A DNA stretch of 64,000 nucleotides from Pseudomonas sp. LBUM920. Its GTDB lineage: Bacteria; Pseudomonadota; Gammaproteobacteria; Pseudomonadales; Pseudomonadaceae. Made by a program: the position numbers and the translations under genes. The notes beneath the pieces were generated by a model that was not told the DNA's origin, did not search any database, and was given only the letters and a program-made list of their open reading frames with translations. Positions 25,924 to 34,244 of the stretch are shown in pieces. The DNA lies in NCBI RefSeq assembly GCF_003852315.1, contig NZ_CP027762.1:5003501-5067500 (forward strand). The letters are read 5' to 3'. Each line of letters begins with the position of its first letter. Position 1 is the first letter of the stretch.

Positions 25924-26376
25924 TCACTGACCCAGGGTCAGGACCTTCTGCATCATGGTTTTGGCGGTGTTCATCATTTCCGCGTTGGTTTGGAACGAGC
26001 GGCTGGCGGAAATCATGTCGGCCATTTCCTCGACCACGTTGACGTTGGGGTAGTACACGTAACCCTTTTCGTTCGCGGCGGGATGGTTGGGTTCGTAGCG
26101 GGCTTCCAGATTGCTTTGGTCTTCGACCACGCCAAGCACCTGCACGCCCTGGCCTGCGGCATCCTGGTTCTGGAACAGCGAGTCGCCACTACCGCTCTGG
26201 CCACTCTGGCCGTCCTGAAACATGGTGGCGAACACCGGGTGACGGGCACGGTAGGTCTGGTCAATGCTCGAAGACACGGTCTCGGCGTTGGCGATGTTAC
26301 TGGCGACGGTGTTCAGGCGCGTGGTCTGCGCGCTCATGCCACTGCCGGCAATATTGAAAACACTGGCTAAGGACAT
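25924..26376 (-). CDS. flgC: Flagellar basal-body rod protein FlgC
   Basis: 150 residues, opening MSLASVFNIAGSGMSAQTTRLNTVASNIANAETV and ending with a rod-family helix containing SRSFQTNAEMMNTAKTMM. It builds the proximal rod with FlgB, FlgF and FliE. It starts 3 nt after the flgB stop. Confidence 0.95.
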   Translation of the reverse strand: MSLASVFNIAGSGMSAQTTRLNTVASNIANAETVSSSIDQTYRARHPVFATMFQDGQSGQSGSGDSLFQNQDAAGQGVQVLGVVEDQSNLEARYEPNHPAANEKGYVYYPNVNVVEEMADMISASRSFQTNAEMMNTAKTMMQKVLTLGQ

Positions 26377-26379
26377 GGC

Positions 26380-26787
26380 TTACTCTCCACGCAGGGCTGA
26401 CATCAGCCCTTTGAATTTGCTGTTGAGCAGGGTGAAGCTGGCCTGGAAGTTCACCGAGTTTTCGGCGTAGGCCGATTGCTCCAGCTGGGCGTCGACGGTG
26501 TTCTGGTCGATCGATGGCTGCATCGGCGTGCGATACAGCAACGACTCGTCACCATTGCTCAAGCCTTGCGCTTCGATATGACGGCTGTTGGTCATGTTCA
26601 AGGCGAAGGTGCCGTTCTTGGTCTTGTCCTGCTGTGCGGCGAGCACGGCAGAGAAGTCCAGGTCCCGAGCCTTGTAGTTCGGGGTGTCGGCGTTGGCAAT
26701 GTTGTTGGCCAGGACTTCGGCACGCTGGGCGCGGAAGCCCAGGGCTTGTTCGTGGATACCGAGCGCTTTATCGAAGCTGATGCTCAT
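26380..26787 (-). CDS. flgB: Flagellar basal-body rod protein FlgB
   Basis: 135 residues with the rod-family N-terminal stretch LGFRAQRAEVLANNIANADTPNYKARD. It is the proximal rod subunit next to the MS ring. First gene of flgBCDE, about 33 nt from a predicted sigma54 start. Confidence 0.95.
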   Translation of the reverse strand: MSISFDKALGIHEQALGFRAQRAEVLANNIANADTPNYKARDLDFSAVLAAQQDKTKNGTFALNMTNSRHIEAQGLSNGDESLLYRTPMQPSIDQNTVDAQLEQSAYAENSVNFQASFTLLNSKFKGLMSALRGE

Positions 26788-26831
26788 GGCGGAAACCTTT
26801 AGGCTGACCTGCTTTTCGTAACAGGGTTATA

Positions 26832-26846
26832 GCAAGGTGCATGCCA
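26832..26846 (-). promoter_or_regulatory. Sigma54 promoter of flgBCDE
   Basis: On the minus strand TGGCAT-GCACC-TTGC, GG-N10-GC spacing intact, start near 26821. It fits RpoN-dependent class III flagellar control by FleR in Pseudomonas. Confidence 0.8.
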
Positions 26847-26885
26847 ATTCCTTCGGGGCCCGTAATTCAAGGGTTTGCGGGGAGT

Positions 26886-26963
26886 TTGCCGGTGGCAATG
26901 CCAGAAAAGCGGCAACGGCCTTCCGCGTGGCGCCAGTAAAGCGGCAATACCAGTTGCCGCTTT
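26886..26963. promoter_or_regulatory. Candidate enhancer: three AAAGCGGCAA elements
   Basis: AAAGCGGCAA at 26906-26915 and 26938-26947, and inverted at 26954-26963, the last two forming a dyad with a 6-bp spacer. A related TTGCCGG sits at 26886. The centres are about 90-138 bp upstream of the flgB start, right for a sigma54 activator. FleR as the binder is inference. The rest of the 26847-27170 gap shows no gene. Confidence 0.55.
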
Positions 26964-27170
26964 TATGCAGACTGCCGGTAGTGACACGGCTGCTTGAACG
27001 CCAGGCTCAGCAGGCAGCCCTTCAATACAGCGGCCTGAACACTGATCATTGCGTCACCTGGGTTCGAACAGGATTCGGCGAAGCGCTTTGCGGCTGAACA
27101 CCTGTTTAGGGCCGGCGACGCCAGCGCTCAGGCAGTCATCGACATGAACCCTGCCGAATCGCGCACATAA

Positions 27171-27202
27171 AAAACGGGAGGCCTTTGGGGGCCTCCCGTT
27201 TT
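27171..27202 (-). terminator. Terminator of cheV-cheR
   Basis: Perfect 13-bp stem AAAACGGGAGGCC with complement, 6-nt loop, T run on the minus strand, 19 nt after the cheR stop. Confidence 0.9.
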
Positions 27203-27220
27203 TTAATGCTCATGGGCCGA

Positions 27221-28048
27221 TCACTTGGCCTGGTAAATGATACCGGGACTGCACTGCACCATCTGGTAATGGTCCGGCAACCCGTTCAGCGCCTCGGACG
27301 CACCGAGGAACAGGTACCCACCACGCTTGAGCGTGCCGTGGATGCGCAACAGGATGTCTTTCTTCACTTCGGCCGAGAAATAGATCAGCACGTTGCGGCA
27401 GAACACCATGTCGAACTTGCCCAGGCTGGCGTAGCTGTCGAGCAGGTTGAACGAACGAAACTCTACCCGGCTCTTGATCGGTGCCTTGACCGCCCAGCGT
27501 CCCGCCCCTTTGGGGTCGAAGTAACGTTGCAGGCGCTCCTGAGACAAACCGCGGCCCAAGGCCAGGCTGTCGTACTCACCGGTCTTGCAATTGGTGAGCA
27601 TGGTGCCGGACAAGTCAGTGGCGACAATCTGCGCCCCGGCCTTCAACTGGCCCATGTTAGTGCGCTCGAACTCGTCGATGGACATCGAGATCGAGTACGG
27701 TTCCTGCCCCGAGGAGCAAGCGGCCGACCAGATACGCAAGCGCTGGCCCGGACTGGCCTTGATGGCCTCCGGCAGCACTTTGTTCTTGAGCACTTCGAAG
27801 GGGTAGGTATCCCGAAACCACAGGGTTTCGTTGGTGGTCATGGCATCCACCACCATTTCCTTGAGCCCACTGCGCGGCTGGCCCTGAATGCGCTGGACCA
27901 ACTCGCCCAGGGACTTGATGCCCTGCTGCTCCATCAGTTTGTTGAGACGGCTGGATACCAGGTACTGCTTGTTTTCACCGAGCAATATGCCACAGGCTTT
28001 TTCCAGGAAGACCCGGAACTGTTCGAAATCCAAATTACCCGTAGACAA
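27221..28048 (-). CDS. cheR: Chemotaxis methyltransferase CheR
   Basis: 275 residues. The N-terminal all-helical CheR domain (FEQFRVFLEKACGILLGENKQYLV) precedes the SAM-dependent domain with IWSAACSSGQEPYSI, and CRNVLIYFSAEVKK near residue 215. It methylates glutamates on chemoreceptors for adaptation. With cheV just upstream and flagellar genes on both sides this is the CheR1-type enzyme of the main chemotaxis pathway. Confidence 0.95.
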   Translation of the reverse strand: MSTGNLDFEQFRVFLEKACGILLGENKQYLVSSRLNKLMEQQGIKSLGELVQRIQGQPRSGLKEMVVDAMTTNETLWFRDTYPFEVLKNKVLPEAIKASPGQRLRIWSAACSSGQEPYSISMSIDEFERTNMGQLKAGAQIVATDLSGTMLTNCKTGEYDSLALGRGLSQERLQRYFDPKGAGRWAVKAPIKSRVEFRSFNLLDSYASLGKFDMVFCRNVLIYFSAEVKKDILLRIHGTLKRGGYLFLGASEALNGLPDHYQMVQCSPGIIYQAK

Positions 28049-28091
28049 TGATACCGCCTCTTAAATCGTGTGACCGCCAGGGGAACTCCCC

Positions 28092-29024
28092 TTAGCCGTG
28101 ATCTGCTGCCTTGATCCGGTCGACTACCCGGGATGCCAGGTCATCAGGGCGGAATTTGGCCAGAAAGTCATCGGCACCGACCTTCTTGACCATCGCCTGA
28201 TTGAATACGCCCGACAACGAAGTATGCAGGATGATATGCAGTTTTTGCATGCGTGGATCGTTGCGTATCTCGGCCGTGAGCGTGTAGCCATCCATTTCCG
28301 GCATCTCGATGTCGGAGATCATCATCAAAAATTCTTCTTCCGGCTTCTTGCCTTCGTCCACCAGCTTGCGCAGGTAATCCAGGGCCTGGCGACCATCGTT
28401 GAGGGCCACCACTTCCACGCCGACGGTTTGCAGGCAACGGCTCACCTGTTTGCGCGCAACCGAGGAATCGTCCACGGTCAGCACGCGCAGCGAGATTGCC
28501 TTGTGCGCCGTTTCGGCGTCGACGACGCCCACCGAAATCGATTCGGAGGTCGGTGCCACTTCCGCGAGGATCTTCTCCACGTCGATGATTTCCACCAACT
28601 GGTTATCGACCCGAGTCACCGCCGTCAGGTAGTGATCGCGCCCCGTGCCCTTGGGCGGCGGGTGGATTTCTTCCCAGTTCATGTTGACGATGCGTTCCAC
28701 CGAGCGCACCAGGAAACCCTGGGTCTTGGTGTTGTATTCGGTAATGATCACGAACGGGTTCTGGCGGTCCTGCAGCCCCGCAGAGCCGGTGGCCAAGGCC
28801 AGGTCAAGAATGGGGATGGTCGCACCACGGATGTTGGCCACGCCACACACCACCGGACTGGACTTGGGCATGATCGTCAGCTTGGGACACTGCAACACTT
28901 CCCGCACTTTAAACACGTTGATGCCATACAGCTGCTTGCCGTCCAGGCGAAAAAGCAACAACTCCAGGCGATTCTGCCCTACCAGCTGTGTGCGCTGGTT
29001 TACTGAATCCATTACTCCTGCCAT
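28092..29024 (-). CDS. cheV: Chemotaxis coupling protein CheV
   Basis: 310 residues from the ATG at 29024, which has AGGAG 8 nt upstream; the next ATG (29012) is too close to a purine-rich site. A CheW-like coupling domain (about 15-155, VREVLQCPKL) is followed by a receiver domain with VDDSSVARKQ and the phosphoacceptor in ISDIEMPEMDGY. It links receptors to CheA and can be phosphorylated. Upstream of cheR with a 43-nt gap, so a two-gene operon. Divergent from flgA. Confidence 0.94.
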   Translation of the reverse strand: MAGVMDSVNQRTQLVGQNRLELLLFRLDGKQLYGINVFKVREVLQCPKLTIMPKSSPVVCGVANIRGATIPILDLALATGSAGLQDRQNPFVIITEYNTKTQGFLVRSVERIVNMNWEEIHPPPKGTGRDHYLTAVTRVDNQLVEIIDVEKILAEVAPTSESISVGVVDAETAHKAISLRVLTVDDSSVARKQVSRCLQTVGVEVVALNDGRQALDYLRKLVDEGKKPEEEFLMMISDIEMPEMDGYTLTAEIRNDPRMQKLHIILHTSLSGVFNQAMVKKVGADDFLAKFRPDDLASRVVDRIKAADHG

Positions 29025-29051
29025 GCCCAGACTCCTACGCAAAAACCTTAG

Positions 29052-29068
29052 GGGTACGACGCGTACCC
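29052..29068. repeat. Small inverted repeat between cheV and flgA
   Basis: GGGTACG-ACG-CGTACCC, 7-bp arms, in the short divergent gap. It may be an operator; no regulator can be named. Confidence 0.4.
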
Positions 29069-29077
29069 AACACTAAA

Positions 29078-29092
29078 CGGCACGAGCTTTGC
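29078..29092 (+). promoter_or_regulatory. Possible sigma54 promoter of flgA
   Basis: CGGCAC-GAGCT-TTGC keeps GG-N10-GC. FleQ/RpoN control of flgA is known in P. aeruginosa. The predicted start (about 29103) would be only 2-3 nt before the ATG at 29106, which is odd and lowers confidence. Confidence 0.5.
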
Positions 29093-29105
29093 TATTTATT
29101 GATTT

Positions 29106-29864
29106 ATGAACCTTAAAACGACAGTTTCCCGACGCATCCCACGCTACCGCAGAGTTGTCTGCGTCTGGCTGGCATTGCTTGCCTTGGGCGCAGGCACCAC
29201 GGCCCGTGCAGATAATGTCACCTTGCCTGATCTCCTTATCGGCGTCACTCAAGGCTTTCTTGAATTCACTGTAGAAGATTATCTGGCGACCACGCAGGCG
29301 CCGGGGCGTTATGAAATTCAGGTGAACCCGCTGGACCCGCGCCTGCGCATGCCCATGTGCGACAAGGAATTGACAGCCACGCTGGAAAGCCCCGCCCAGC
29401 CCATCGGCCGCGTGACGGTCAAAGTGCGCTGCGACGGCGCCTCGCCCTGGACCGTGTTCGTCCCGGCGCAGGTCAAACTGTTTCGTGATGTAGTGGTTGT
29501 CACACGCCCGCTCAAACGGACGGGCATCATCGGGTTTGAAGACGTTGCGCTGCGTGAACGGGATATCAGCTCGATCAATCAGGGTTATCTCACCTCGGTG
29601 GACCAGGCCGTCGGGCAAAAACTTACCCGACCAATGGTCACCGACCAAGTGATTACGCTGGTGCATCTGGAACAGGCCGAGGTGATTCGCAAGGGCGACC
29701 AGGTGGTGATTTCCGCCAGCAGTGGCGGGCTGACGGTAAAGATGCCGGGCGAGGCGCTGTCCAATGGCGGCATGAGCGAACAGATTCGGGTCAAAAACCT
29801 CAATTCCAATCGCGTGATCAAGGCACAGGTGATGGCGCCAGGCCAAGTCGAGGTCGCTTTATAG
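29106..29864 (+). CDS. flgA: Flagellar P-ring chaperone FlgA
   Basis: 252 residues. An N-terminal signal peptide has an Arg-rich start, a hydrophobic core (VVCVWLALLALGAG), and cleavage probably after TARA. A SAF-like C-terminal domain contains LKRTGIIGFEDVALRERDIS and GQKLTRPM. It is a periplasmic protein that helps FlgI assemble the P ring. It is followed by flgM, which has its own promoter. Confidence 0.93.
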   Translation: MNLKTTVSRRIPRYRRVVCVWLALLALGAGTTARADNVTLPDLLIGVTQGFLEFTVEDYLATTQAPGRYEIQVNPLDPRLRMPMCDKELTATLESPAQPIGRVTVKVRCDGASPWTVFVPAQVKLFRDVVVVTRPLKRTGIIGFEDVALRERDISSINQGYLTSVDQAVGQKLTRPMVTDQVITLVHLEQAEVIRKGDQVVISASSGGLTVKMPGEALSNGGMSEQIRVKNLNSNRVIKAQVMAPGQVEVAL

Positions 29865-29942
29865 ATCACTGGTATCAAGCGCCAGCTTTTCCTACACTGT
29901 GCGTTGGATGTCGACCTGTACAGGTTTATTGTCAATCGAGCC

Positions 29943-29969
29943 TAAAGTTTGTCCGGGTATGGCCGAAAA
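29943..29969 (+). promoter_or_regulatory. Sigma28 (FliA) promoter of flgM
   Basis: TAAA (29943-29946), exactly 15 bp, then GCCGAAAA (29962-29969), close to the TAAA-N15-GCCGATAA consensus. Start near 29977, leader about 30 nt. Confidence 0.88.
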
Positions 29970-30006
29970 CATGGCAAGCGTCCAAATACCCAGAGGTTTT
30001 TTTATC

Positions 30007-30330
30007 ATGGTCATCGATTTCAGTCGTTTGAATAACACCCCGGCATTGCCCGGCAATACGCGCACCAGCGGTGCCAAGGACAGCGTAGAAGCCAAGGCCC
30101 AGCCAGCGCCCGCCAAGACCGAACAGGCCGGCGCCAGCCAGAGCGGGGAATCGGTTCACCTGAGCAATGAGGCTCAACAGTTGCAAAAGGTCACTGACTC
30201 GCTGCGCGACCAGCCGGTTGTCAATAAAGCCCGTGTGGCCGAGTTGAAACAGGCCATCGCCGATGGCAGCTATAAAGTCGACAGCAACCGTGTAGCCAGC
30301 AAGCTGCTCAACTTCGAAGCCGAGCGCTAG
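30007..30330 (+). CDS. flgM: Anti-sigma28 factor FlgM
   Basis: 107 residues from the ATG at 30007 (MVIDFSRLNNTPALPG), with AGAGG upstream; longer in-frame reading would cross the promoter. The C-terminal half (VVNKARVAELKQAIADGSYKVDSNRVASKLL) is the FliA-binding part of FlgM. It holds FliA inactive until secreted through the finished hook. A FliA promoter drives it, giving negative feedback. Confidence 0.95.
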   Translation: MVIDFSRLNNTPALPGNTRTSGAKDSVEAKAQPAPAKTEQAGASQSGESVHLSNEAQQLQKVTDSLRDQPVVNKARVAELKQAIADGSYKVDSNRVASKLLNFEAER

Positions 30331-30378
30331 GCAAAGGCCTGCGCAGGGCTTTTGGACGCTTAAAACCCAAGGCCAGCC

Positions 30379-30849
30379 ATGCACCACGACGAACATTTGC
30401 TTCAACTGATCATTGATGATCTGGCGCCGACGCAACATCTGCTCGAGCTGCTAAAGGAAGAATCCCTGGCCCTGTATGGCCGGGACATGCGCTTGCTGGA
30501 AGAAATCCTGGCGCGCAAGCAGTCGCTGATTGTGCTGCTTGAACAGCATGGCAAAAAGCGTAGCGAAATTCTTGTCAGCCTGGGCCTCCCGGCTGATCAC
30601 GACGGCCTCGCACAACTGGCCAGCCACTCTTCGGTGGGCGATCAGTTGCTGGCGCAGAGCACCGCACTTAATCAATTGCTTGCCCAGTGCCAGGAAGCCA
30701 ACCTGCTCAACGGTCAGTCGATCCAGCTGCAGCAAGCGACGACTGCCAACCAGTTGCGCATACTTCACGGCGGAGAACCCCCGGCGCTGTACAACGCCCA
30801 GGGTTCCACCTCGCGCCTGGTCAAGCCAAGCACCCGCAGCCAAGCCTGA
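30379..30849 (+). CDS. flgN: Flagellar export chaperone FlgN
   Basis: 156 residues, mostly alpha-helical, with the FlgN-family heptad region LLQLIIDDLAPTQHLLELLKEESLALYGRD near the N-terminus. It is the cytoplasmic chaperone for FlgK and FlgL. It follows flgM by 48 nt, the usual flgMN operon. Confidence 0.93.
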   Translation: MHHDEHLLQLIIDDLAPTQHLLELLKEESLALYGRDMRLLEEILARKQSLIVLLEQHGKKRSEILVSLGLPADHDGLAQLASHSSVGDQLLAQSTALNQLLAQCQEANLLNGQSIQLQQATTANQLRILHGGEPPALYNAQGSTSRLVKPSTRSQA

Positions 30850-30945
30850 CAGTGGTTTACAGCGCGCCCTATCCAAGGCGCGCTACATGCTGGCAAAATG
30901 CCGGTTCTTGCGTGTAGTCGTATTTTGTCTGGAGATGGAAGAACC

Positions 30946-31695
30946 GTGTTCAACGCCCTTAATGCGGAAGATGCTCCGCAGCCACCCAAGGTGCTCACCA
31001 CGCCTCTGGAAATCGCCAGCACATTGCGGATGCTGCAAGAAAGCCATGATCCACTGATCATTACATTCCATGAACGCAGCCAGCGCTTTCAGAGCTACCT
31101 GGTGGACGTTGACCGGGACAGCAAGACGCTGATCCTGGACGAAATGATTCCGCGTGACGGTGAACGCTACCTCGAGAATGGCGAACCTTTCCGCATCGAA
31201 GGCTTCCACGATGGCGTACGCGTCGCCTGGGAAAGCAACGGCACACTGACCATCAGTGAAAAAGACGGCCACCGCATCTACACCGGCAGCATGCCCGACG
31301 AGGTGGTCTACCACCAACGCCGCAATGCCTTTCGCGCGGCGTTGAAGCTGGCACAACTGGTCAGCATCGAATTGGGCGGCGAGAAGCTCAAGGCGCCGAT
31401 CAGCGGCAAGCTCCTGGACATTTCCGCCACCGGCTGCAAATTGCGCTTTGAAGGCGACATTTCCGAGCGCCTGCAACTGGGCCAGGTCTATGACCGTTTT
31501 ATTGCCGCCCTGCCCTTTGGCAGCATGACCACCTCTGTCGAGCTGCGTTACCTGCACTTCGAAGACAAGATCAACACCACCTTCGCCGGTGTGCGCTTTC
31601 ACAACATGAGCGGACTGGTGCAGCGCCAGGTGGAGCGGTTTGTGTACCAACTGCAGCGCGAAGCGCGACGCTTTGACAAGGACGACGATCTTTAA
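30946..31695 (+). CDS. flgZ: c-di-GMP flagellar brake protein FlgZ/YcgR
   Basis: 249 residues from a GTG at 30946 (VFNALNAEDAPQPPKVL), with GGAAG just upstream. An ATG at 30898 gives 16 more residues, without a good ribosome site. An N-terminal YcgR domain (about 20-120) is followed by a PilZ domain with QRRNAFR and DISATGCKLRF, the c-di-GMP-binding RxxxR and D/NxSxxG motifs. It slows the flagellar motor when c-di-GMP is high. Last of flgMN-flgZ. Confidence 0.93.
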   Translation: MFNALNAEDAPQPPKVLTTPLEIASTLRMLQESHDPLIITFHERSQRFQSYLVDVDRDSKTLILDEMIPRDGERYLENGEPFRIEGFHDGVRVAWESNGTLTISEKDGHRIYTGSMPDEVVYHQRRNAFRAALKLAQLVSIELGGEKLKAPISGKLLDISATGCKLRFEGDISERLQLGQVYDRFIAALPFGSMTTSVELRYLHFEDKINTTFAGVRFHNMSGLVQRQVERFVYQLQREARRFDKDDDL

Positions 31696-31716
31696 GCGTT
31701 AATGATTACGGCAAAA

Positions 31717-31752
31717 AAAACGGGCAGATCCTGATGGGATCTGCCCGTTTTT
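31717..31752. terminator. Bidirectional terminator between flgZ and the MFS gene
   Basis: Near-perfect 16-bp stem (AAAACGGGCAGATCC with complement, loop TGAT) with A tract on one side and T on the other. It lies between convergent genes. Confidence 0.92.
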
Positions 31753-31756
31753 GCAT

Positions 31757-33142
31757 TCAGGGGCGCGCCCTGCTCAAATCGTGAGGATGCTCCTCCGGCC
31801 CCAGAGGTTCCGGCGGGCCTTCGAAGGCTGGCTCGTCTGCGGGCGGCTGTGGATCAGCGTCAGGCTCAGGATCGGGCACGGTAGTCTGCATTTGCTCCTG
31901 CACCACCGCCTCATCTACCCGGGGATCCAGGCATGCCACCAGCGGCGAGCTGGACATGCTGTCAGGCATCGCCACGTGGTGCAGCGGCGCATCGTCCACT
32001 TGGTGCAGGTTGGTCACCGCCTTCGGCCGGATACGCCACACCAGAATCAACGCACACAGGCTGAAAAACGCATACAACATATGGCTGCCGAAGAGCTTCA
32101 TGACCACGCCCGCCAGCAACGGTCCGACACTGGCGCCGATGCCGTAGGTGACCAGCAACATCGCGGTCAACGACACCCGCCGATCGCCCTCGACGTGGTC
32201 ATTGGAAAACGCCACCGCCAACGGATAAAGGCAGAACTGCACCAGGGAACACAAGAACCCGGCCACGAACAGCACTTCCAAAGGCACCTTGGTCAGCAGC
32301 GCCAGCGGCAACGCTGCCACTGCCAGGCACAAGGCAAAACACCGAATCAGCAAGGCGCGGTCATAACGGTCCGACAGCCAGCCCAAAGGCCACTGCACCA
32401 CCAGCCCGGCGAAAATGCAGCTACCCATGAACAGACCCACTTGCTCGGTAGTCAGGCCTTGCTGCGAAGCATAGAGCGGCGCCAGACCATAGAACGAACC
32501 GACGATCAGCCCCGCGCCCAATACGGTACTAAGTGACTGAGGCACGCGCTTTATAAAGAAGCGCGGCTCCATTGGCGCAGGATGCAAAGGCGCCGGGTGA
32601 ATGCGCCGGGTCATGGCGACAGGCACCAGGCACAGGGCGAAGCACAGCGCGACCAACATCAGCAGCTCGAGGCCGAGCTCCGGGTGCATCACCAGGATCA
32701 GTTGACCCAGCACCAGCCCGAGGTAGGAGGCAATCATATAGCCGCTGAACACCACGCCACGCTGCTTGGCGTCCGCCTGCTCGTTGAGCCAGCTCTCGAT
32801 GACCATGTACTGGCACATCATCCCCAGGCCCACGATCATCCGCAGTACGATCCAGGCGGGCAGCCAGTTGATCAGGCCATGGCCCAAAACGGCCGCCCCG
32901 ACAATCCCGGCGCAGGTGGCATAGGCGCGAATGTGCCCGACGCGAGCGATCAGGCGGTGCCCGATCTTGCCGCCCAGCACCAGGCCAAAGTAGTTAGCCG
33001 CCATCAGCGCACCCACCCACAGGCTGTCGACGTGGTCGGCTGCCAGGCGCAAGGCAAGGTAGGTGCTGAGCAGGCCGGACCCGATCAACATCATCAAGGA
33101 GGCGAAATAAAGGGCTCGAAAAGATTTCCAGATCTGGCGCAT
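31757..33142 (-). CDS. MFS transporter (YcaD-like)
   Basis: 461 residues from the ATG at 33142 (MRQIWKSFRALYFASLMMLIGSG), with AAGGAG 15 nt upstream; the longer reading frame is not conserved-looking. About twelve membrane helices, with the MFS loop motif GWLSDRYDRALLIR between helices 8 and 9 region. After the last helix (near residue 380) there is a hydrophilic tail of about 75 residues rich in Pro, Glu and Asp, unusual for the family. The substrate is unknown. Confidence 0.85.
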   Translation of the reverse strand: MRQIWKSFRALYFASLMMLIGSGLLSTYLALRLAADHVDSLWVGALMAANYFGLVLGGKIGHRLIARVGHIRAYATCAGIVGAAVLGHGLINWLPAWIVLRMIVGLGMMCQYMVIESWLNEQADAKQRGVVFSGYMIASYLGLVLGQLILVMHPELGLELLMLVALCFALCLVPVAMTRRIHPAPLHPAPMEPRFFIKRVPQSLSTVLGAGLIVGSFYGLAPLYASQQGLTTEQVGLFMGSCIFAGLVVQWPLGWLSDRYDRALLIRCFALCLAVAALPLALLTKVPLEVLFVAGFLCSLVQFCLYPLAVAFSNDHVEGDRRVSLTAMLLVTYGIGASVGPLLAGVVMKLFGSHMLYAFFSLCALILVWRIRPKAVTNLHQVDDAPLHHVAMPDSMSSSPLVACLDPRVDEAVVQEQMQTTVPDPEPDADPQPPADEPAFEGPPEPLGPEEHPHDLSRARP

Positions 33143-33372
33143 CGGCGTTCCGAGCGGCTCCTTGCAGTGAGAGTCAGGGCTATCGGCATGATAGTCCGGG
33201 GTTGCCGGGTCCGGACAGGCGATATCGGCTGTATCCGGGGAATATTTTGCATATGGCTCAGACGCTGCCTGGCCGTGTGCAAGGTACACAGTTTGCGATA
33301 AATACACCGCGCACCTGCTGTGAACCCTCAACGGCGGCAAGGTTCGACCGGTGTTCACCAAGCGCGCACAAA

Positions 33373-33407
33373 AAAGCCCCGCCAGAGCGCTCTGGGCGGG
33401 GCTTTTT
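33373..33407 (-). terminator. Terminator of tRNA-Arg(CCT)
   Basis: GC-rich stem (GCCCCGCC...GGGCGGGGC with a bulge) followed by T on the minus strand, 16 nt past the tRNA. 33143-33372 contains nothing else recognised. Confidence 0.85.
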
Positions 33408-33422
33408 CACAGGTGCTGAATC

Positions 33423-33499
33423 TGGTGTCCCAGGGCCGGTTCGAACGGCCAACCTTCCCCTTAGGAGGGGGATGCTCTATCCAATTGAGCTACTGGGAC
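33423..33499 (-). tRNA. tRNA-Arg (CCT)
   Basis: 77 nt including encoded CCA. Acceptor GTCCCAG/CTGGGAC, D stem GCTC/GAGC, anticodon stem TCCCC/GGGGA with loop CTCCTAA giving anticodon CCT, T arm CCGG-TTCGAA-CCGG. Confidence 0.95.
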
Positions 33500-33757
33500 A
33501 AATGACAGCCACCGGACCAGGGGCGCGGCGACGGACGGCGTGCATGTTAACGGCCGAGGTAGGTTTTGTCATGTCGTCCGTTGGCTTTTTGCGCGTAGGC
33601 CTGTCCTTGTTCTGCAGAGCGCCGTCTGAGTCCGTAAAACCGGGGGATTCGTCTCCGTCGTGCAAAATGCACTCCCCCAAAATGCCAGCATTGCAAATTG
33701 CAACCTTACGGGCCATTAAAGTAGACTTAAGGCACTGATTTTATTGAAATAATAGTT

Positions 33758-33772
33758 TGGCACGAGACCTGC
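33758..33772 (+). promoter_or_regulatory. Sigma54 promoter of two small ORFs
   Basis: TGGCAC-GAGAC-CTGC with the essential GG-N10-GC spacing and a preceding T (TTGGCACG). The start is predicted near 33784, 37 nt before the first small ORF. The 33500-33757 stretch shows no gene. Confidence 0.7.
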
Positions 33773-33820
33773 AATACTTCTCCTACAAAACCTAATCGGC
33801 CACGGCGTTAAGCGGAGAAC

Positions 33821-34054
33821 ATGACCATGAACAGTGCCCTTCTGTTAGCCCTCAACACCGTAGCCCTCGCTGCACTGGTGACCTTCCATTTTCAATCGAC
33901 TGGCAGCAATGATCCTGCACAGATCAGCCAGGCGGTGCCGCACCACTTGCAACAACGCCCACAATTGGCGGTGATGACGCCCAACGCACAATCGCCGGTA
34001 CACCTGACCCAGGGCAGTCAGGCCGCGCCAGCATCTGAACACTGGGTTTTCTGA
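33821..34054 (+). CDS. Small membrane-anchored protein, unknown
   Basis: 77 residues, ATG at 33821 or, two codons later, 33827; CGGAGA precedes both. An N-terminal hydrophobic helix (SALLLALNTVALAALVTF) is followed by a polar Gln/Pro/His-rich tail of about 50 residues with no charge cluster. It looks like a single-pass or signal-anchored protein. It is preceded by a sigma54-type promoter and followed 10 nt later by another small membrane ORF. I do not recognise the family. Confidence 0.6.
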   Translation: MTMNSALLLALNTVALAALVTFHFQSTGSNDPAQISQAVPHHLQQRPQLAVMTPNAQSPVHLTQGSQAAPASEHWVF

Positions 34055-34064
34055 GGGATCGTGA

Positions 34065-34244
34065 ATGACTAAATCTGCCTGGCTGTTTTTATGCCTGACC
34101 GTTGCAACCGGCATCGCAGGCCTTGGCGCCGACGCCCAAGATGCGCAAACCACTGCTTTTGTTGCTGCCGGTGTATGTGCAAGCCTCCTGCTGCTGACGC
34201 TCATCGTGGGCCGCAGAATCAAATTCGACCCCGTCTTGCGCTGA
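34065..34244 (+). CDS. Tiny two-helix membrane protein, unknown
   Basis: 59 residues with GAGGGA upstream of the ATG. Two hydrophobic stretches (AWLFLCLTVATGIAGLG and FVAAGVCASLLLLTLIVG) are joined by a short acidic loop and end in a basic tail GRRIKFDP. A signal peptide plus one helix is also possible. It starts 10 nt after the preceding small ORF and is presumably co-transcribed with it. No family recognised. Confidence 0.6.
   Translation: MTKSAWLFLCLTVATGIAGLGADAQDAQTTAFVAAGVCASLLLLTLIVGRRIKFDPVLR

Noticed and set aside
29025..29105. FliA promoter for cheV
   Set aside because: GCCGTTTA is present on the minus strand but the TAAA element is not at 15 bp; match too weak.
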